DNA of 64,000 nucleotides from Devosia riboflavina. Lineage in GTDB: Bacteria; Pseudomonadota; Alphaproteobacteria; Rhizobiales; Devosiaceae. The number at the start of each line of letters is the position of its first letter. Positions within the stretch are counted from its first letter, which is position 1. Under the pieces are notes generated by a model. The model was not told the DNA's origin and did no database searches. It was given only the letters and a program-made list of their open reading frames with translations. The stretch lies in assembly GCF_000743575.1 (NCBI RefSeq), contig NZ_JQGC01000001.1:248001-312000 (forward strand), written 5' to 3'. This document shows positions 9,539 to 18,671 of the stretch, in pieces. A program made the position numbers and the translations under genes.

Positions 9539-9543
9539 CTATC

Positions 9544-12138
9544 ATGACAGCCACCATACGCTCCGCCGAAGGCCTCTTGCTGCTCGACCTATCGGGACTT
9601 TTCGGCGCGACGCTCCCTCGCCTGCCCTGGTCCATGCGCATCCTGGCCGAAAACGCCCTGCGCCACGCCCCGGACCGGCAGGCGGAGATCGTCGCCCAAT
9701 TCACGGCCTGGCTGGAGCACGGCAAACTGGACAAGGAAATCCAGTTCCAGCCGACACGCGTGCTGATGCATGACACGACCTGCGTTCCCGCCCTCGTCGA
9801 TCTCGCAGCGCTCCGCGACCGTGTCGCCATGGCCGGAGGCGATCCGACGCGGATCAATCCGGTCGTGCCCGTCGATGTTTCCATCGACCACTCCATTGCC
9901 GTGGAGGCCTTCGCGCGAAACGACGCCATGGAATACAACATGGCCCGCGAACTCGAGCAGAACCGCGAGCGCTTCGAGCTGATGAAATGGGCCGGCAGCC
10001 GGTTCCGCGATATGCGCATCCATGCCCCCGGCACGGGCATCATGCACACCATCAATCTCGAGCAATTGGCAACGCTCGCCACTGTCCAGCCTCACCACGG
10101 CGCGGACTGGCTCATTCCCGACACGCTGATCGGCACCGACAGCCACACCCCCATGGTCAATGGTCTTGGTGTCCTCGCCTGGGGCGTCGGCGGCCTCGAA
10201 GCCGAAAGCGTCATGCTCGGCACCCCGATCGCCCTGCGCATGCCCGAAGTCGTCGGCGTCCATCTCACCGGACAATTGAGCGATGGCGTCCTCTCCACCG
10301 ACCTTGCCCTCACCCTGACCGAACTCCTGCGTAAGCATGGCGTCGCCGGTCGCTTCGTCGAGTTTTTCGGGCCCGGCGTCTCCACTCTTTCGATCGGCGA
10401 CCGCGCCGTCATCGCCAATATGGCCCCCGAATATGGCGCCACCACCGGCTATTTCCCGATCGACGCGCAGAGCTTTGCCTATCTCGAACTGACCGGCCGC
10501 CCCGCCAATCTCATCGCCCGCGCCAGAGACCTCGCGAGCCGGCAGGGCCTGCTGTTCGATCCCGCTGCCGCGCCCCGCTATACCGAAACGCTGGAACTTG
10601 ACCTTGCAACGGTTTCGACCCGGCTTGCTGGTCCCCGCCGCCCGCAGGATGGCCTCCCGCCCTCCGAAGCTGCCGCAGCCACGGCCAGGGCCCTTGGCCG
10701 GCCGCTCCGTTCCGCGCCACAGCGCGACCTGCCCCCTGATGGTGCAATTGCCATCGCCGCCATTACCAGTTGCACCAACACAACCGATCCGCGCCTACTC
10801 ATCGCGGCGGGCCTTGTCGCCCGCAAGGCCCGCACGCACGGCCTGCAAGTGCCCGATTGGGTCAAAACCTCGCTCGCACCCGGCTCTCCGGCCTCCCGCG
10901 ATTATCTCGAGCGCGCCGGCCTCCTGGGCGATCTCGCCGCCCTCGGCTTCGACATTGTCGGCTTCGGCTGCACCACCTGCATCGGCAATTCCGGCGCCCT
11001 GCGTCCGCAAATACTCGATGCCATGGCCAAGGGCGATGCGGCCGTGGCGGTGCTCTCGGGCAACCGCAATTTTCCCGGACGCGTCCATCCCGACCTGACG
11101 CTGGGTTTTCTCGCCTCCCCGCCCATGGTCATCGCCTATGCACTGGCCGGCGACGTCAACCGCGACATCGCCAGCGACCCGGTCGGCACTACCGAAGATG
11201 GCCGCGCCGTCCGTCTCGCCGATCTGTGGCCCACAGGCGCCGAAATCGACGCTCTCTTGCGACAAGCCACTGTGCCCGCCGACTACCCACGCGCCTTCGC
11301 CGGCGCAGAGGCAAGCCCGGCATGGGCAAAAGTCGCCGGTCCCGAAACCGATCGGTTCCCCTGGTCCGACAGCTCGACCTTCCTGCGCCCACCCGCCTTC
11401 GTCACCAACCCGACACCGCCCTGGCCCGGCAAGATCAGCGCCCGCATCCTGCTGGCGCTCGGCGATGACATCACCACCGACCACATCTCCCCCGCTGGTC
11501 AGGTTCCAGCAGAAAGCGAAGCCGGCCGGCATCTGCTGGCACGTGGCGCCAAACCCGATCGCCTTGGCGTCTTCTCAGGCTATCGCGGCAATTGGGAAGT
11601 CATGCTGCGCGGCCTCTTCACCAATTCCTCCGTGCGTAATCTGCTCGATCCCACCCTGCCACCGGGCACCACCGTACATGCCAACAGCAGCTCCGTACTC
11701 CCGCTCTATAAAGCGACGGAACTCTACCGGCAGAGCAAGACCCCGCTCGTCATCATGGCCGGCGAACGCTATGGCAGCGGCTCCTCGCGCGATTGGGCAG
11801 CCAAGGGCGCAAGCCTTCTCGGCGTCAGCGCCATCCTTGCCCGCAGTTTTGAGCGCATCCACCGCACCAATCTCATCGGCATGGGCATCGTCCCGATCCG
11901 CCTGGCCGGCCCGATTGACACGCCCCCATTGAGCGTCTCCGACAGCGTCGAAATAGACCTGCCCAGCGCCAGCATGGCCCCCAACCAGCCCGTCGCCGTC
12001 CGCGTTCGCTCCGCCGACGGTACGACCCGCACGCTGGAGGCTTATCTCGCTGTAGAAACCCAATCGGAGATCGAAACCGTGCAGGCAGGCGGCATCATCA
12101 CCCTGATGTTGGAACGCACCCTGAAACAGGCACAATGA
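9544..12138 (+). CDS. Aconitase-family hydratase, divergent AcnA paralogue
   Basis: Iron-sulfur hydro-lyase of 864 aa in the AcnA/IRP family. The three cluster-binding cysteines are intact: Cys410 (SCTNTTDP), Cys476 and Cys479 (GCTTCIGNSG). The swivel domain with the GERYGSGSSRDWAAKG loop is also present. It is about 25-30 residues shorter than housekeeping AcnA and its N-terminus (LLLLDLSGLFGATLPRLPW) lacks the usual FKCRKTL-type start, so it looks like a second, specialised aconitase rather than the TCA enzyme. It lies inside a catabolic operon between ornithine cyclodeaminase and an SGNH esterase, overlapping the latter by ATGA. Substrate could be citrate/isocitrate or another tri- or dicarboxylate; methylcitrate (AcnD) is less likely because no prpC, prpB or prpF is nearby. 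Confidence 0.85.
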   Translation: MTATIRSAEGLLLLDLSGLFGATLPRLPWSMRILAENALRHAPDRQAEIVAQFTAWLEHGKLDKEIQFQPTRVLMHDTTCVPALVDLAALRDRVAMAGGDPTRINPVVPVDVSIDHSIAVEAFARNDAMEYNMARELEQNRERFELMKWAGSRFRDMRIHAPGTGIMHTINLEQLATLATVQPHHGADWLIPDTLIGTDSHTPMVNGLGVLAWGVGGLEAESVMLGTPIALRMPEVVGVHLTGQLSDGVLSTDLALTLTELLRKHGVAGRFVEFFGPGVSTLSIGDRAVIANMAPEYGATTGYFPIDAQSFAYLELTGRPANLIARARDLASRQGLLFDPAAAPRYTETLELDLATVSTRLAGPRRPQDGLPPSEAAAATARALGRPLRSAPQRDLPPDGAIAIAAITSCTNTTDPRLLIAAGLVARKARTHGLQVPDWVKTSLAPGSPASRDYLERAGLLGDLAALGFDIVGFGCTTCIGNSGALRPQILDAMAKGDAAVAVLSGNRNFPGRVHPDLTLGFLASPPMVIAYALAGDVNRDIASDPVGTTEDGRAVRLADLWPTGAEIDALLRQATVPADYPRAFAGAEASPAWAKVAGPETDRFPWSDSSTFLRPPAFVTNPTPPWPGKISARILLALGDDITTDHISPAGQVPAESEAGRHLLARGAKPDRLGVFSGYRGNWEVMLRGLFTNSSVRNLLDPTLPPGTTVHANSSSVLPLYKATELYRQSKTPLVIMAGERYGSGSSRDWAAKGASLLGVSAILARSFERIHRTNLIGMGIVPIRLAGPIDTPPLSVSDSVEIDLPSASMAPNQPVAVRVRSADGTTRTLEAYLAVETQSEIETVQAGGIITLMLERTLKQAQ

Positions 12139-12788
12139 CCAAAGTCTTCGATATCCTGGCTTATGGTGACAGCCTGACCTGGGGTGCCGATCCCGGCATG
12201 AACAGACGCCTGCCCCATGAAGCACGCTGGCCCAGCGTCGCCCAAGCGGCGCTCGGTGAAAGGGCTCGCATCGTCAATGCGGGCCTTTCGGGCCGCACCA
12301 CCCAGTTCGACGATTTCGGCAAAGGCTATGACCGCAACGGCCTGCGCACGCTGCCTCTCGTTCTTGCCATGCACAAGCCACTTGATCTCATCGTGCTGAT
12401 GTTCGGCGCCAATGACCTGAAGCCCGCGCTTTGCGGCAAGGCCGATGGCACTGTCGATGGTCTCAGCCGGATGATCGAAATTATCCGCGACGCCAATGCC
12501 GGGCACGACCATCCGCCCGCCATCCTCATCATCGCCCCACCCCACCTGCGCAACCTCGCCAATGGCGCTCCGCCCAAAGGCGGAAGAAGCATCGCAGAAT
12601 CCAAGCGGTTGGCACCCTTGCTCGAGCAATTGGCCGAAAAGACACGTTGCGCCTTTCTGGATGCCGCGACCGTGGCCGACGCCTCGCTCATCGACGGCGT
12701 CCACCTCGACGCTCGATCCTCCATTGCACTTGGCCAGGCGATCGGCAGAAAAATCGCGGACATGCTCTCGGTTACGTCCGCAAACTAG
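12135..12788 (+). CDS. SGNH/GDSL-family esterase
   Basis: Hydrolase of 217 aa with the four SGNH blocks: GDSLTWG with nucleophile Ser13, oxyanion Gly in NAGLSGRT, Asn in FGANDLK, and the Asp/His pair in LIDGVHLD near the C-terminus. No signal peptide is seen, so the enzyme is probably cytoplasmic. Related proteins are arylesterases or acyl-ester hydrolases. Its ATG overlaps the aconitase stop (ATGA), so it is the last gene of the catabolic operon and may remove an ester group from the imported substrate. Confidence 0.85.
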   Translation: MTKVFDILAYGDSLTWGADPGMNRRLPHEARWPSVAQAALGERARIVNAGLSGRTTQFDDFGKGYDRNGLRTLPLVLAMHKPLDLIVLMFGANDLKPALCGKADGTVDGLSRMIEIIRDANAGHDHPPAILIIAPPHLRNLANGAPPKGGRSIAESKRLAPLLEQLAEKTRCAFLDAATVADASLIDGVHLDARSSIALGQAIGRKIADMLSVTSAN

Positions 12789-12900
12789 CGACGGAGGCGC
12801 AGGTCACTGCCCAGATTTCGCTCAAGCCGGCTCGCAGACAAGACGCAAACCAAACGTCAAGACGTTCAGGTGTTCCGCCAACAAAATACTTGAAAAGAAA

Positions 12901-12977
12901 TGGCGCGCCCGAAGAGATTCGAACTCCTGACCCCCAGATTCGTAGTCTGGTGCTCTATCCAGCTGAGCTACGGGCGC
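12901..12977 (-). tRNA. tRNA-Arg (anticodon ACG)
   Basis: Read on the minus strand, the 77-nt cloverleaf starts GCGCCCGTAGCTCAG. The acceptor stem GCGCCCG pairs with CGGGCGC, the anticodon loop is CTACGAA (anticodon ACG) between a 5-bp CCAGA/TCTGG stem, and the T loop is GTTCGAATC. The discriminator is G and CCA is encoded (TGG at 12901-12903 on the plus strand). It reads CGU/CGC/CGA codons after A34 deamination. It sits alone between the SGNH gene and the histidine kinase. Confidence 0.97.
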
Positions 12978-13101
12978 GCATACCGCTAAGTCGCGGCGGG
13001 CATTTCGGGGCGGAGCGGATCGCTCGTCCGAAAGCGAGGCAACCCATATAGCGGTGTTCGCCGCATTGCAAGCGTGTGACAAAAGCTTTTTGTGTTTGCA
13101 C

Positions 13102-14529
13102 TCAAAGGCTGTGAATATCTTTTGGCAGGGTCAGCGTGAAGCGCGTGCCCGGCTCTTCCATGTCGACATGGCGCAGCGTGCCGCCATTCGCCTCGGTCAA
13201 TTCGCGGGCAATGGCGAGCCCCAACCCGGTGCCGCCAGCGCGGGCGGAGCCTTCAAAGGCAATGAAAAGATTGTCGCGCGCGCGCGGCGGCAGCCCCGGC
13301 CCATTGTCGGTAACGCTGAGCGTTGCCACCGCCCCTTCCGCGCCGGCTGTCACATCGATGCGGTGTTCGCCCGGCTTCTGGCTGGCCTCGAGCGCCTCAC
13401 GAGCATTTTTCAGCAGATTGACGAGAACACGCGTCATCTGCCCTGCATCGACATAGACGAGAAGGTCTTCTGGAACAGACGCAGAGAAGGCAACGGTGGG
13501 GTGACCGACGAGATGGGCTTCGAAAGCCGCGTCGTCGACCAACGCCTTGAGGCTCACCTGCGTCGGCTGCGGCACGCTGGCGGCTTCGCGGCCATAGTCG
13601 AGGACCGATTGGGCAAAGCCGATGGCCCGGTCGAGCGTCGTCACGAGGCGCGGAGCCAGGCGCTGCACTTTTGGATCGTCAAGCGTTGCCACCTGGTCGG
13701 AAAGCAATTGCGCCGAAGTCAGCGTATTTCTGAGGTCATGATTGATCTTGGCGACAGCAAGCCCGAGATCGGCGAGGTGCCGCTGCTGGCGCAGCATGGC
13801 AAAAAGCTCGCTCTCCATGGCGGCAAGTTCGCGCTCCAAAACGCCGATCTCGTCAGCCCGCTGCGTCGGCGCCAGAATCAGGGTGGCGTTCTCCGGCGCC
13901 TTGCGGAAGCGCAGGATATTGGTGGTCAGCCTTTGCACCGGCAGGATGAAAAGCCGGCTGACAAGCATATAGAGCGCGAAGGCCGTGACGGCCGCGATCC
14001 CCAGCGAAGCCAGCACGATGTTTCGCGAATAGTCGATCATATCGCTACGCAAGGGGCGCTCGGGCATCAGAATTTCGACGAGGCTTTCATCGAGGTCGCC
14101 TTCGCCGACAATGCGCAGGGTCCGGCCGGGCCCGGCAAAGAGCGTGTCGAGTGCGCCGACGATGAGGCTCGGCAGATCGCGCTGACGCATATCTGCGGTC
14201 ACAACCCGTTCCGGCGTCACCGGATCGGCAAGCTCGATAAGCTGGCTCTGCCCGGCACGGCGATAGACGATCGCATAGGCGCCGGCCGAGGTCAGCAGGC
14301 GGTCGGTCAGATTGCGCGGCAGGGCCATGACATCGGGCACAGCATCGAGCACGCGGGCAGCCACGATGCCGACGCGCAGGCGATCATCGAGCCAGGACGC
14401 GCGAAAGGTGGCGAGAGAGGGGAGATAAACGATGATTTCAACGAGCAAAATCACCGCGATAATGGCGGCAATCAACTTGTTCGAAAGGCCGGAGAACCGG
14501 CCCGGTGTGACATTGGATTCGTCTGTCAT
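13102..14529 (-). CDS. Membrane sensor histidine kinase
   Basis: Two-component sensor kinase of 475 aa. Two membrane segments (about 17-37 and 171-193) flank a periplasmic sensor of about 130 residues, followed by a HAMP-like linker. The phosphoacceptor is His264 in AKINHDLRNTL. The ATPase domain has the N box (NLLKNAREAL), G1 (DNGPGLP) and G2 (GGTGLGLAIA). No response regulator gene is adjacent, so it is an orphan here. It is followed downstream by the tRNA-Arg on the same strand and lies 35 bp after the flavoprotein gene, with which it may be cotranscribed. The signal sensed is unknown. Confidence 0.88.
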   Translation of the reverse strand: MTDESNVTPGRFSGLSNKLIAAIIAVILLVEIIVYLPSLATFRASWLDDRLRVGIVAARVLDAVPDVMALPRNLTDRLLTSAGAYAIVYRRAGQSQLIELADPVTPERVVTADMRQRDLPSLIVGALDTLFAGPGRTLRIVGEGDLDESLVEILMPERPLRSDMIDYSRNIVLASLGIAAVTAFALYMLVSRLFILPVQRLTTNILRFRKAPENATLILAPTQRADEIGVLERELAAMESELFAMLRQQRHLADLGLAVAKINHDLRNTLTSAQLLSDQVATLDDPKVQRLAPRLVTTLDRAIGFAQSVLDYGREAASVPQPTQVSLKALVDDAAFEAHLVGHPTVAFSASVPEDLLVYVDAGQMTRVLVNLLKNAREALEASQKPGEHRIDVTAGAEGAVATLSVTDNGPGLPPRARDNLFIAFEGSARAGGTGLGLAIARELTEANGGTLRHVDMEEPGTRFTLTLPKDIHSL

Positions 14530-14564
14530 CGCGACTCGATCATAGGAGATGACAGGCCCGGGCG

Positions 14565-15965
14565 TCAGCCCCTCGGCCTAAACCCCAGCCAGCGCCGCAG
14601 CGCCGGACCACCCTGCCCTGTAGTCGATACGTTCCGGGCGGCCAGATAGTTCTCGCCGAGACGCGAAAAAACTTCAAAAAGACTGGGCCGCGGCAACGGC
14701 AGATCGGCCCAATCGGCAATCCCCACGCGGCGGCTCATGGCCAGGGCCACGGTGCCTGCCAGTTCCGCTGCAAAAGGGCCAGCCAGGCTCGCACGCTGGA
14801 CCTGCCCCTTTCCGTCGAGCGTCAGCTTGACCAAGCCACGATCGTTCCCCATGGCAGCGGCTCGATCGTTTTCGGCAAGATTTTCCCGCAAGATCGTATC
14901 GCCGACGCGCGCTTTGTCGGCGCGCGGGACCAATGGCCCGATCTGGGCAATGGCCGGCTCGGTTTCGATAAGCCGAGGCACGAGAGATACAGCATGGCTC
15001 CGCCGCCGGCCCAGCAAGGCATCAACCTCCGCTCGTCCATGCGCACGCGCGGCATTCCAATCGGCATGGCCCGCAGCAATGCCGACAGGCCGGATGGTTC
15101 GGGAGGCATTGGTCCCCGGCTTCAATCGTGCTTTGGCAATATCGAGTTCATCGAGGTCCACCTTGTGGCCCGCCGATACCAGCACATGGGAGGCATCGAG
15201 CGTTTCGCGCACCCCCCCTTCGGCTTCGATCTCGACACCGATTCCCTGCGAGCGCCGATTGATAGCGACAGTTTGCGCGCCAGCCCGAACCGAAATGCCT
15301 TCATCGGCGAACGCAGCAAGCAGCAAGGAAACCGCCTCGGGATCGAATTCCGGCAATAGCGGACCGTGCGGCACCAGCGTCACCGCCGCACCGAGGCGGC
15401 GCTGCAATTGCGCCTGTTCGATCGCGGCGGCATCAGAGCCGATAATGACGAGATGGGTCAGCTTGCGCTGGTTCTCGATGATCGAATCCACGCTGAAGAC
15501 GTCGATATCGCCTAGACCCGGAATATCGGGAAAAGCCGGCGCGCCACCAATGGCGATAATGATTTTGCCGGGCTTGATGGTAATGTCCCCGACCAGCAGG
15601 GACCGGCCATCGACAAAGCCGACCGCGCCCCGCATCACCGTCACGCCCTGAGCCGTAAGAACTTCAGGCGATGTTGCGCGGACGCGATTCTCGACCAGCC
15701 GCGCCGCCCGCTCTGCCACCTGTTTGGCGGAAAGCTTGAATTCCGAGGCGCCCACGCCCAGCTCCGGCGCGCGCCGCATGTCTTGCGCCCGCTTGGCGCT
15801 TTGCACGAGCGAAGCCATGCGCAGTGCCTGCTGGGCCGCATCGCCCGGCTCGGGTCGGTCCCGATCGGCCAGGACGACGCTGGCGCCGAGACGCCGCGCA
15901 TAAAGGGCCAGATCGACACCGAGCGTCCCGGCACCGATTATGCAAAGGTCAGGAGATGTGGACAC
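14565..15965 (-). CDS. Pyridine-nucleotide-disulfide-reductase-like flavoprotein without redox cysteines
   Basis: FAD/NAD(P)-binding protein of 466 aa with the fold of dihydrolipoamide dehydrogenase/mercuric reductase. It has an N-terminal FAD motif (IIGAGTLGVDLALYA), a central NAD-binding motif (LVIIGSDAAAIEQAQ, slightly degenerate), an SAGHKVDLDEL segment and a dimerisation-like C-terminus. The position normally holding the CxxxxC redox disulfide reads GDAAQQALRMASLVQSAKR, with no cysteine, and the C-terminal His-Glu pair is absent, so it cannot be a standard disulfide reductase. Start is probably GTG 15965 (MSTSPDL..); ATG 16001 would add 12 residues. It is divergent from rpmH. Confidence 0.75.
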   Translation of the reverse strand: MSTSPDLCIIGAGTLGVDLALYARRLGASVVLADRDRPEPGDAAQQALRMASLVQSAKRAQDMRRAPELGVGASEFKLSAKQVAERAARLVENRVRATSPEVLTAQGVTVMRGAVGFVDGRSLLVGDITIKPGKIIIAIGGAPAFPDIPGLGDIDVFSVDSIIENQRKLTHLVIIGSDAAAIEQAQLQRRLGAAVTLVPHGPLLPEFDPEAVSLLLAAFADEGISVRAGAQTVAINRRSQGIGVEIEAEGGVRETLDASHVLVSAGHKVDLDELDIAKARLKPGTNASRTIRPVGIAAGHADWNAARAHGRAEVDALLGRRRSHAVSLVPRLIETEPAIAQIGPLVPRADKARVGDTILRENLAENDRAAAMGNDRGLVKLTLDGKGQVQRASLAGPFAAELAGTVALAMSRRVGIADWADLPLPRPSLFEVFSRLGENYLAARNVSTTGQGGPALRRWLGFRPRG

Positions 15966-16065
15966 GAGCCAGATTCCGCGGCGGGCTAAACAATGGTCCA
16001 CTTATGCGGTCATATAGGAAGCCTGACAACAGGCTGGAAAGCACAAGCTTGGGGCCCATCGCGCG

Positions 16066-16094
16066 TTGACTTGGCCTATGCTTTTCCCTATAGA
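16066..16094 (+). promoter_or_regulatory. Sigma-70-type promoter for rpmH operon
   Basis: A near-consensus pair: TTGACT (16066-16071) and TATAGA (16089-16094) separated by 17 bp. It lies about 100 bp upstream of rpmH on the same strand, as expected for a strongly expressed ribosomal-protein operon. Confidence 0.75.
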
Positions 16095-16194
16095 CGCCAC
16101 GAACAAAGCTGGCGCGCCCTGCCCGTCGGCCGGACAAGTTTATGCGCATATGCGCCAGAAATAGAGGAACCGTGCTTAAGCGCGGTTGAAAGTC

Positions 16195-16329
16195 ATGAAG
16201 CGTACTTATCAGCCCAGCAAGCTCGTGCGTGCTCGTCGTCACGGTTTCCGCGCCCGTATGGCCACCAAGGATGGCCGTGCGATTCTGAACCGTCGTCGTC
16301 GCGACGGCCGCAAGAAGCTCTCGGCCTAA
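16195..16329 (+). CDS. rpmH: 50S ribosomal protein L34
   Basis: A 44-residue, very basic protein that binds 23S rRNA in the large ribosomal subunit. It begins [20 protein letters not shown] and ends [11 protein letters not shown], the full-length L34 pattern. It is immediately followed (13 bp) by rnpA, the near-universal bacterial arrangement. A strong promoter lies upstream at 16066-16094. Confidence 0.98.
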   Translation: MKRTYQPSKLVRARRHGFRARMATKDGRAILNRRRRDGRKKLSA

Positions 16330-16342
16330 GGCTGTTGGCCGG

Positions 16343-16762
16343 ATGACGGCCGACGCGCAAAAGGTCGCGACATTGCGCCGTCTCCGGCGGCGCTCGCAGT
16401 TTTTGAGGGCAGCCCGGGGCAATCGCGCCGGGCGCTCTGCGTTTGGGCTGCAGGTTATTGCAGCCGAGGACGAATTGCCCGGCATAGGCTTCACCGTCAC
16501 CAAGAAGGTGGGCAATTCGCCGGAGCGCAACCGCATGAAGCGCCGTCTGCGCGCGGCTGCGGCAGCATGTGCCGATGACTTTCGGCCCGGGCATGACTAT
16601 GTGCTGTTGGCAAGGCGCGAGGCCCTGAGCCGCCCGTTTGCCAAAATGATCAAAGACCTCAACGGTCTTATCGCCAAAGTCCATGACACAAATGTGCATG
16701 ACACAAAGGCGGATGATAATCGGACAGGGGCCGGGCATGGCCCACGGAACACGACACCATGA
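16343..16762 (+). CDS. rnpA: Ribonuclease P protein component
   Basis: Protein cofactor (139 aa) of RNase P, which matures tRNA 5' ends together with the catalytic RNA. The family signature is VTKKVGNSPERNRMKRRLRAA (about residues 52-72). The C-terminal 25 residues (VHDTNVHDTKADDNRTG..) form a low-complexity tail beyond the conserved domain, with a short VHDT repeat. The stop overlaps the yidC ATG (ATGA). No yidD lies between rnpA and yidC, unlike in many bacteria. Confidence 0.96.
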   Translation: MTADAQKVATLRRLRRRSQFLRAARGNRAGRSAFGLQVIAAEDELPGIGFTVTKKVGNSPERNRMKRRLRAAAAACADDFRPGHDYVLLARREALSRPFAKMIKDLNGLIAKVHDTNVHDTKADDNRTGAGHGPRNTTP

Positions 16763-18600
16763 ATTTAGATAATCGCAATGTGATTCTCGCCGTCGTGCTG
16801 AGCATGCTCGTGCTGTTCGGCTGGCAGTTCTTCGTTGCCGGGCCGCAGTTGGAGCGCCAGCAGCGTCAGAACGAAATCGCCGCCCAGCAGCAGGCCGAGC
16901 AGGAAGCGCTTGCCGTGCCCGCGACCACCGCCGACGGCACCCAGCCTGCCGCCGCCGCCGACCAGCCACTGTCCTCGCAGACCTTTGCCGACCGCGCGAC
17001 CGCCATTGCCGCATCGAACCGCATTGCCATCGACACCGAAGATCTCGCCGGCTCGATCAACCTGACCGGCGCCCGTATCGACGATCTTCGTCTCGAAAAG
17101 TACCGCGAAACGGTCGACCCCAATTCCCCGATCATCACGCTTTTGAGCCCCTCGGGCGCTCCGGGCGGCTATTATGTCGAACACGGCTGGGCGCCGGCCG
17201 CAGGCGCTACGACCGCACTGCCCGATGCCAATTCGGTGTGGACCGTGGAAGGCGACGCCACGACGCTCACCGCCGCTACTCCAGTGACGCTGCGCTACGA
17301 CAATGGCCAGGGCCTGATCTTCCGCCGCACCATTGCGCTCGACGAGCACTATCTCTTCACCATCACCCAGAGCGTGGAAAATACCGGCTCGGGCGATGCG
17401 GCCCTCTTCCCCTATGCCCGCGTCGTTCGCCAGGGCACGCCGCCGGTCCAGAACTTCTTCATCCAGCATGAAGGCCCGATCGGCGTCCTCGGCTCCAACA
17501 ACTATGTCGCGCGCAAGTACCACGATCTGCAGAACGAGCGTCAGGTCGACTTCCCCGCGACCAGCGGCTGGCTTGGTATTGCCGACAAGTATTGGGCAAC
17601 CGCCGTCCTGCCCAAGCCGGAAGCCAGCATCAATGCCCGCTTTGCCTATACGAGCCAGGGCACGACGCCGATCTACCAGACCAACTATGTCGAGACCCAG
17701 CCGGTCGTCGTTCCGGCAGGTGGCACGGCGAGCGTCGAAAGCTTCGTCTTTGCCGGTGCCAAGGAAGACCGCGTCATCACCGCTTACCAGACCGAGCACG
17801 GCTTTGACCGTCTCGAACTCCTGATCGACTGGGGCTGGTTCCACTTCCTCACCAAGCCGATGCACTGGCTGCTGGTGACGCTCTATGGCCTCTTGGGCAA
17901 TTTCGGCCTCGCGGTTCTGGCCGTGACCGTGATCGTCAAGGCGATCTTCTTCCCGCTTGCCAACCGCTCCTACGCATCCATGGCCGCCATGCGCCGTGTG
18001 CAGCCGGAAATGAAGGCCATTCAGGAACGCCTGAAGGACGACCGTCCGGCCCAGCAGCAGGCCATGATGGAGCTCTACAAGAAGGAAAAGATCAATCCGC
18101 TCTCGGGTTGCTGGCCGATCCTGATCCAGATCCCGGTCTTCTTCGCGCTCTATACGGTTATCTTCATCTCTATCGAGATGCGTCACGCGCCGTTCTTCGG
18201 CTGGATTCAGGACCTTGCCGCGCCCGATCCGACGAACATCTTCACGCTCTTCGGTCTGATCCCGTGGAATCCGATGGCGTTGCCGCTGGTTGGTTCCTTC
18301 CTGCACCTCGGCATCTGGCCGGTCATCATGGGTATCACCATGTGGGTGCAGATGAAGCTCAATCCGCCGCCGCCGGATCCGACCCAGGCGATGATCTTCA
18401 ACTGGATGCCGATCATCTTCACCTTCATGCTCGGCGCTTTCCCCGCCGGTCTCGTGATCTACTGGGCCTGGAACAATACGCTCTCGGTGACCCAGCAATG
18501 GGTGATCATGAAGCGTCATGGCGCCGAGGTGAACCTCTTCGGCAATATCCTGGACACCTTCCGCAGGAAGCCCAAGCCAGCAGAAGATTCAAAGAGCTAA
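16759..18600 (+). CDS. yidC: Membrane protein insertase YidC
   Basis: Inner-membrane insertase of 613 aa that works alone or with SecYEG to insert and fold membrane proteins. The N-terminal signal-anchor helix ([18 protein letters not shown]) is followed by a Gln/Ala-rich linker, the large periplasmic P1 beta domain (about 95-350), and the conserved five-helix core with the [15 protein letters not shown] and [16 protein letters not shown] segments. It has the usual Gram-negative length and ends in a basic tail. It overlaps rnpA by ATGA and is followed by a strong hairpin and engB. Confidence 0.98.
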   Translation: MNLDNRNVILAVVLSMLVLFGWQFFVAGPQLERQQRQNEIAAQQQAEQEALAVPATTADGTQPAAAADQPLSSQTFADRATAIAASNRIAIDTEDLAGSINLTGARIDDLRLEKYRETVDPNSPIITLLSPSGAPGGYYVEHGWAPAAGATTALPDANSVWTVEGDATTLTAATPVTLRYDNGQGLIFRRTIALDEHYLFTITQSVENTGSGDAALFPYARVVRQGTPPVQNFFIQHEGPIGVLGSNNYVARKYHDLQNERQVDFPATSGWLGIADKYWATAVLPKPEASINARFAYTSQGTTPIYQTNYVETQPVVVPAGGTASVESFVFAGAKEDRVITAYQTEHGFDRLELLIDWGWFHFLTKPMHWLLVTLYGLLGNFGLAVLAVTVIVKAIFFPLANRSYASMAAMRRVQPEMKAIQERLKDDRPAQQQAMMELYKKEKINPLSGCWPILIQIPVFFALYTVIFISIEMRHAPFFGWIQDLAAPDPTNIFTLFGLIPWNPMALPLVGSFLHLGIWPVIMGITMWVQMKLNPPPPDPTQAMIFNWMPIIFTFMLGAFPAGLVIYWAWNNTLSVTQQWVIMKRHGAEVNLFGNILDTFRRKPKPAEDSKS

Positions 18601-18620
18601 CCGACATTCCCGCACCATTC

Positions 18621-18649
18621 GGGGCCCGCTGGAAAACCCAGCGGGCCCC
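18621..18649. terminator. Perfect 12-bp hairpin between yidC and engB
   Basis: GGGGCCCGCTGG (18621-18632), loop AAAAC, then the exact complement CCAGCGGGCCCC (18638-18649). The stem is very stable but no poly-T tract follows on the plus strand (AGTCTTTGAGG), so it may act as a partial terminator or mRNA-processing/stability element inside the operon. Confidence 0.6.
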
Positions 18650-18671
18650 AGTCTTTGAGGCCGAGCACCGC

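Noticed and set aside
9544-12138. Methylcitrate dehydratase (AcnD) of the propionate pathway
   Set aside because: No prpF, prpC or prpB nearby; the neighbouring genes point to an ornithine-related pathway instead.
14565-15965. Annotation as mercuric reductase or dihydrolipoamide dehydrogenase
   Set aside because: Both redox cysteines and the C-terminal His-Glu pair are absent, so neither reaction is possible by the known mechanism.
16066-16329. Replication origin near rpmH
   Set aside because: rpmH is often near dnaA/oriC in other bacteria, but no dnaA, dnaN, gidA or cluster of DnaA boxes is present here.
16765-18519. 584-codon open frame on the minus strand
   Set aside because: Exact antisense of yidC, rich in Arg/Asp/Glu/His typical of a shadow frame; yidC on the plus strand is certain.
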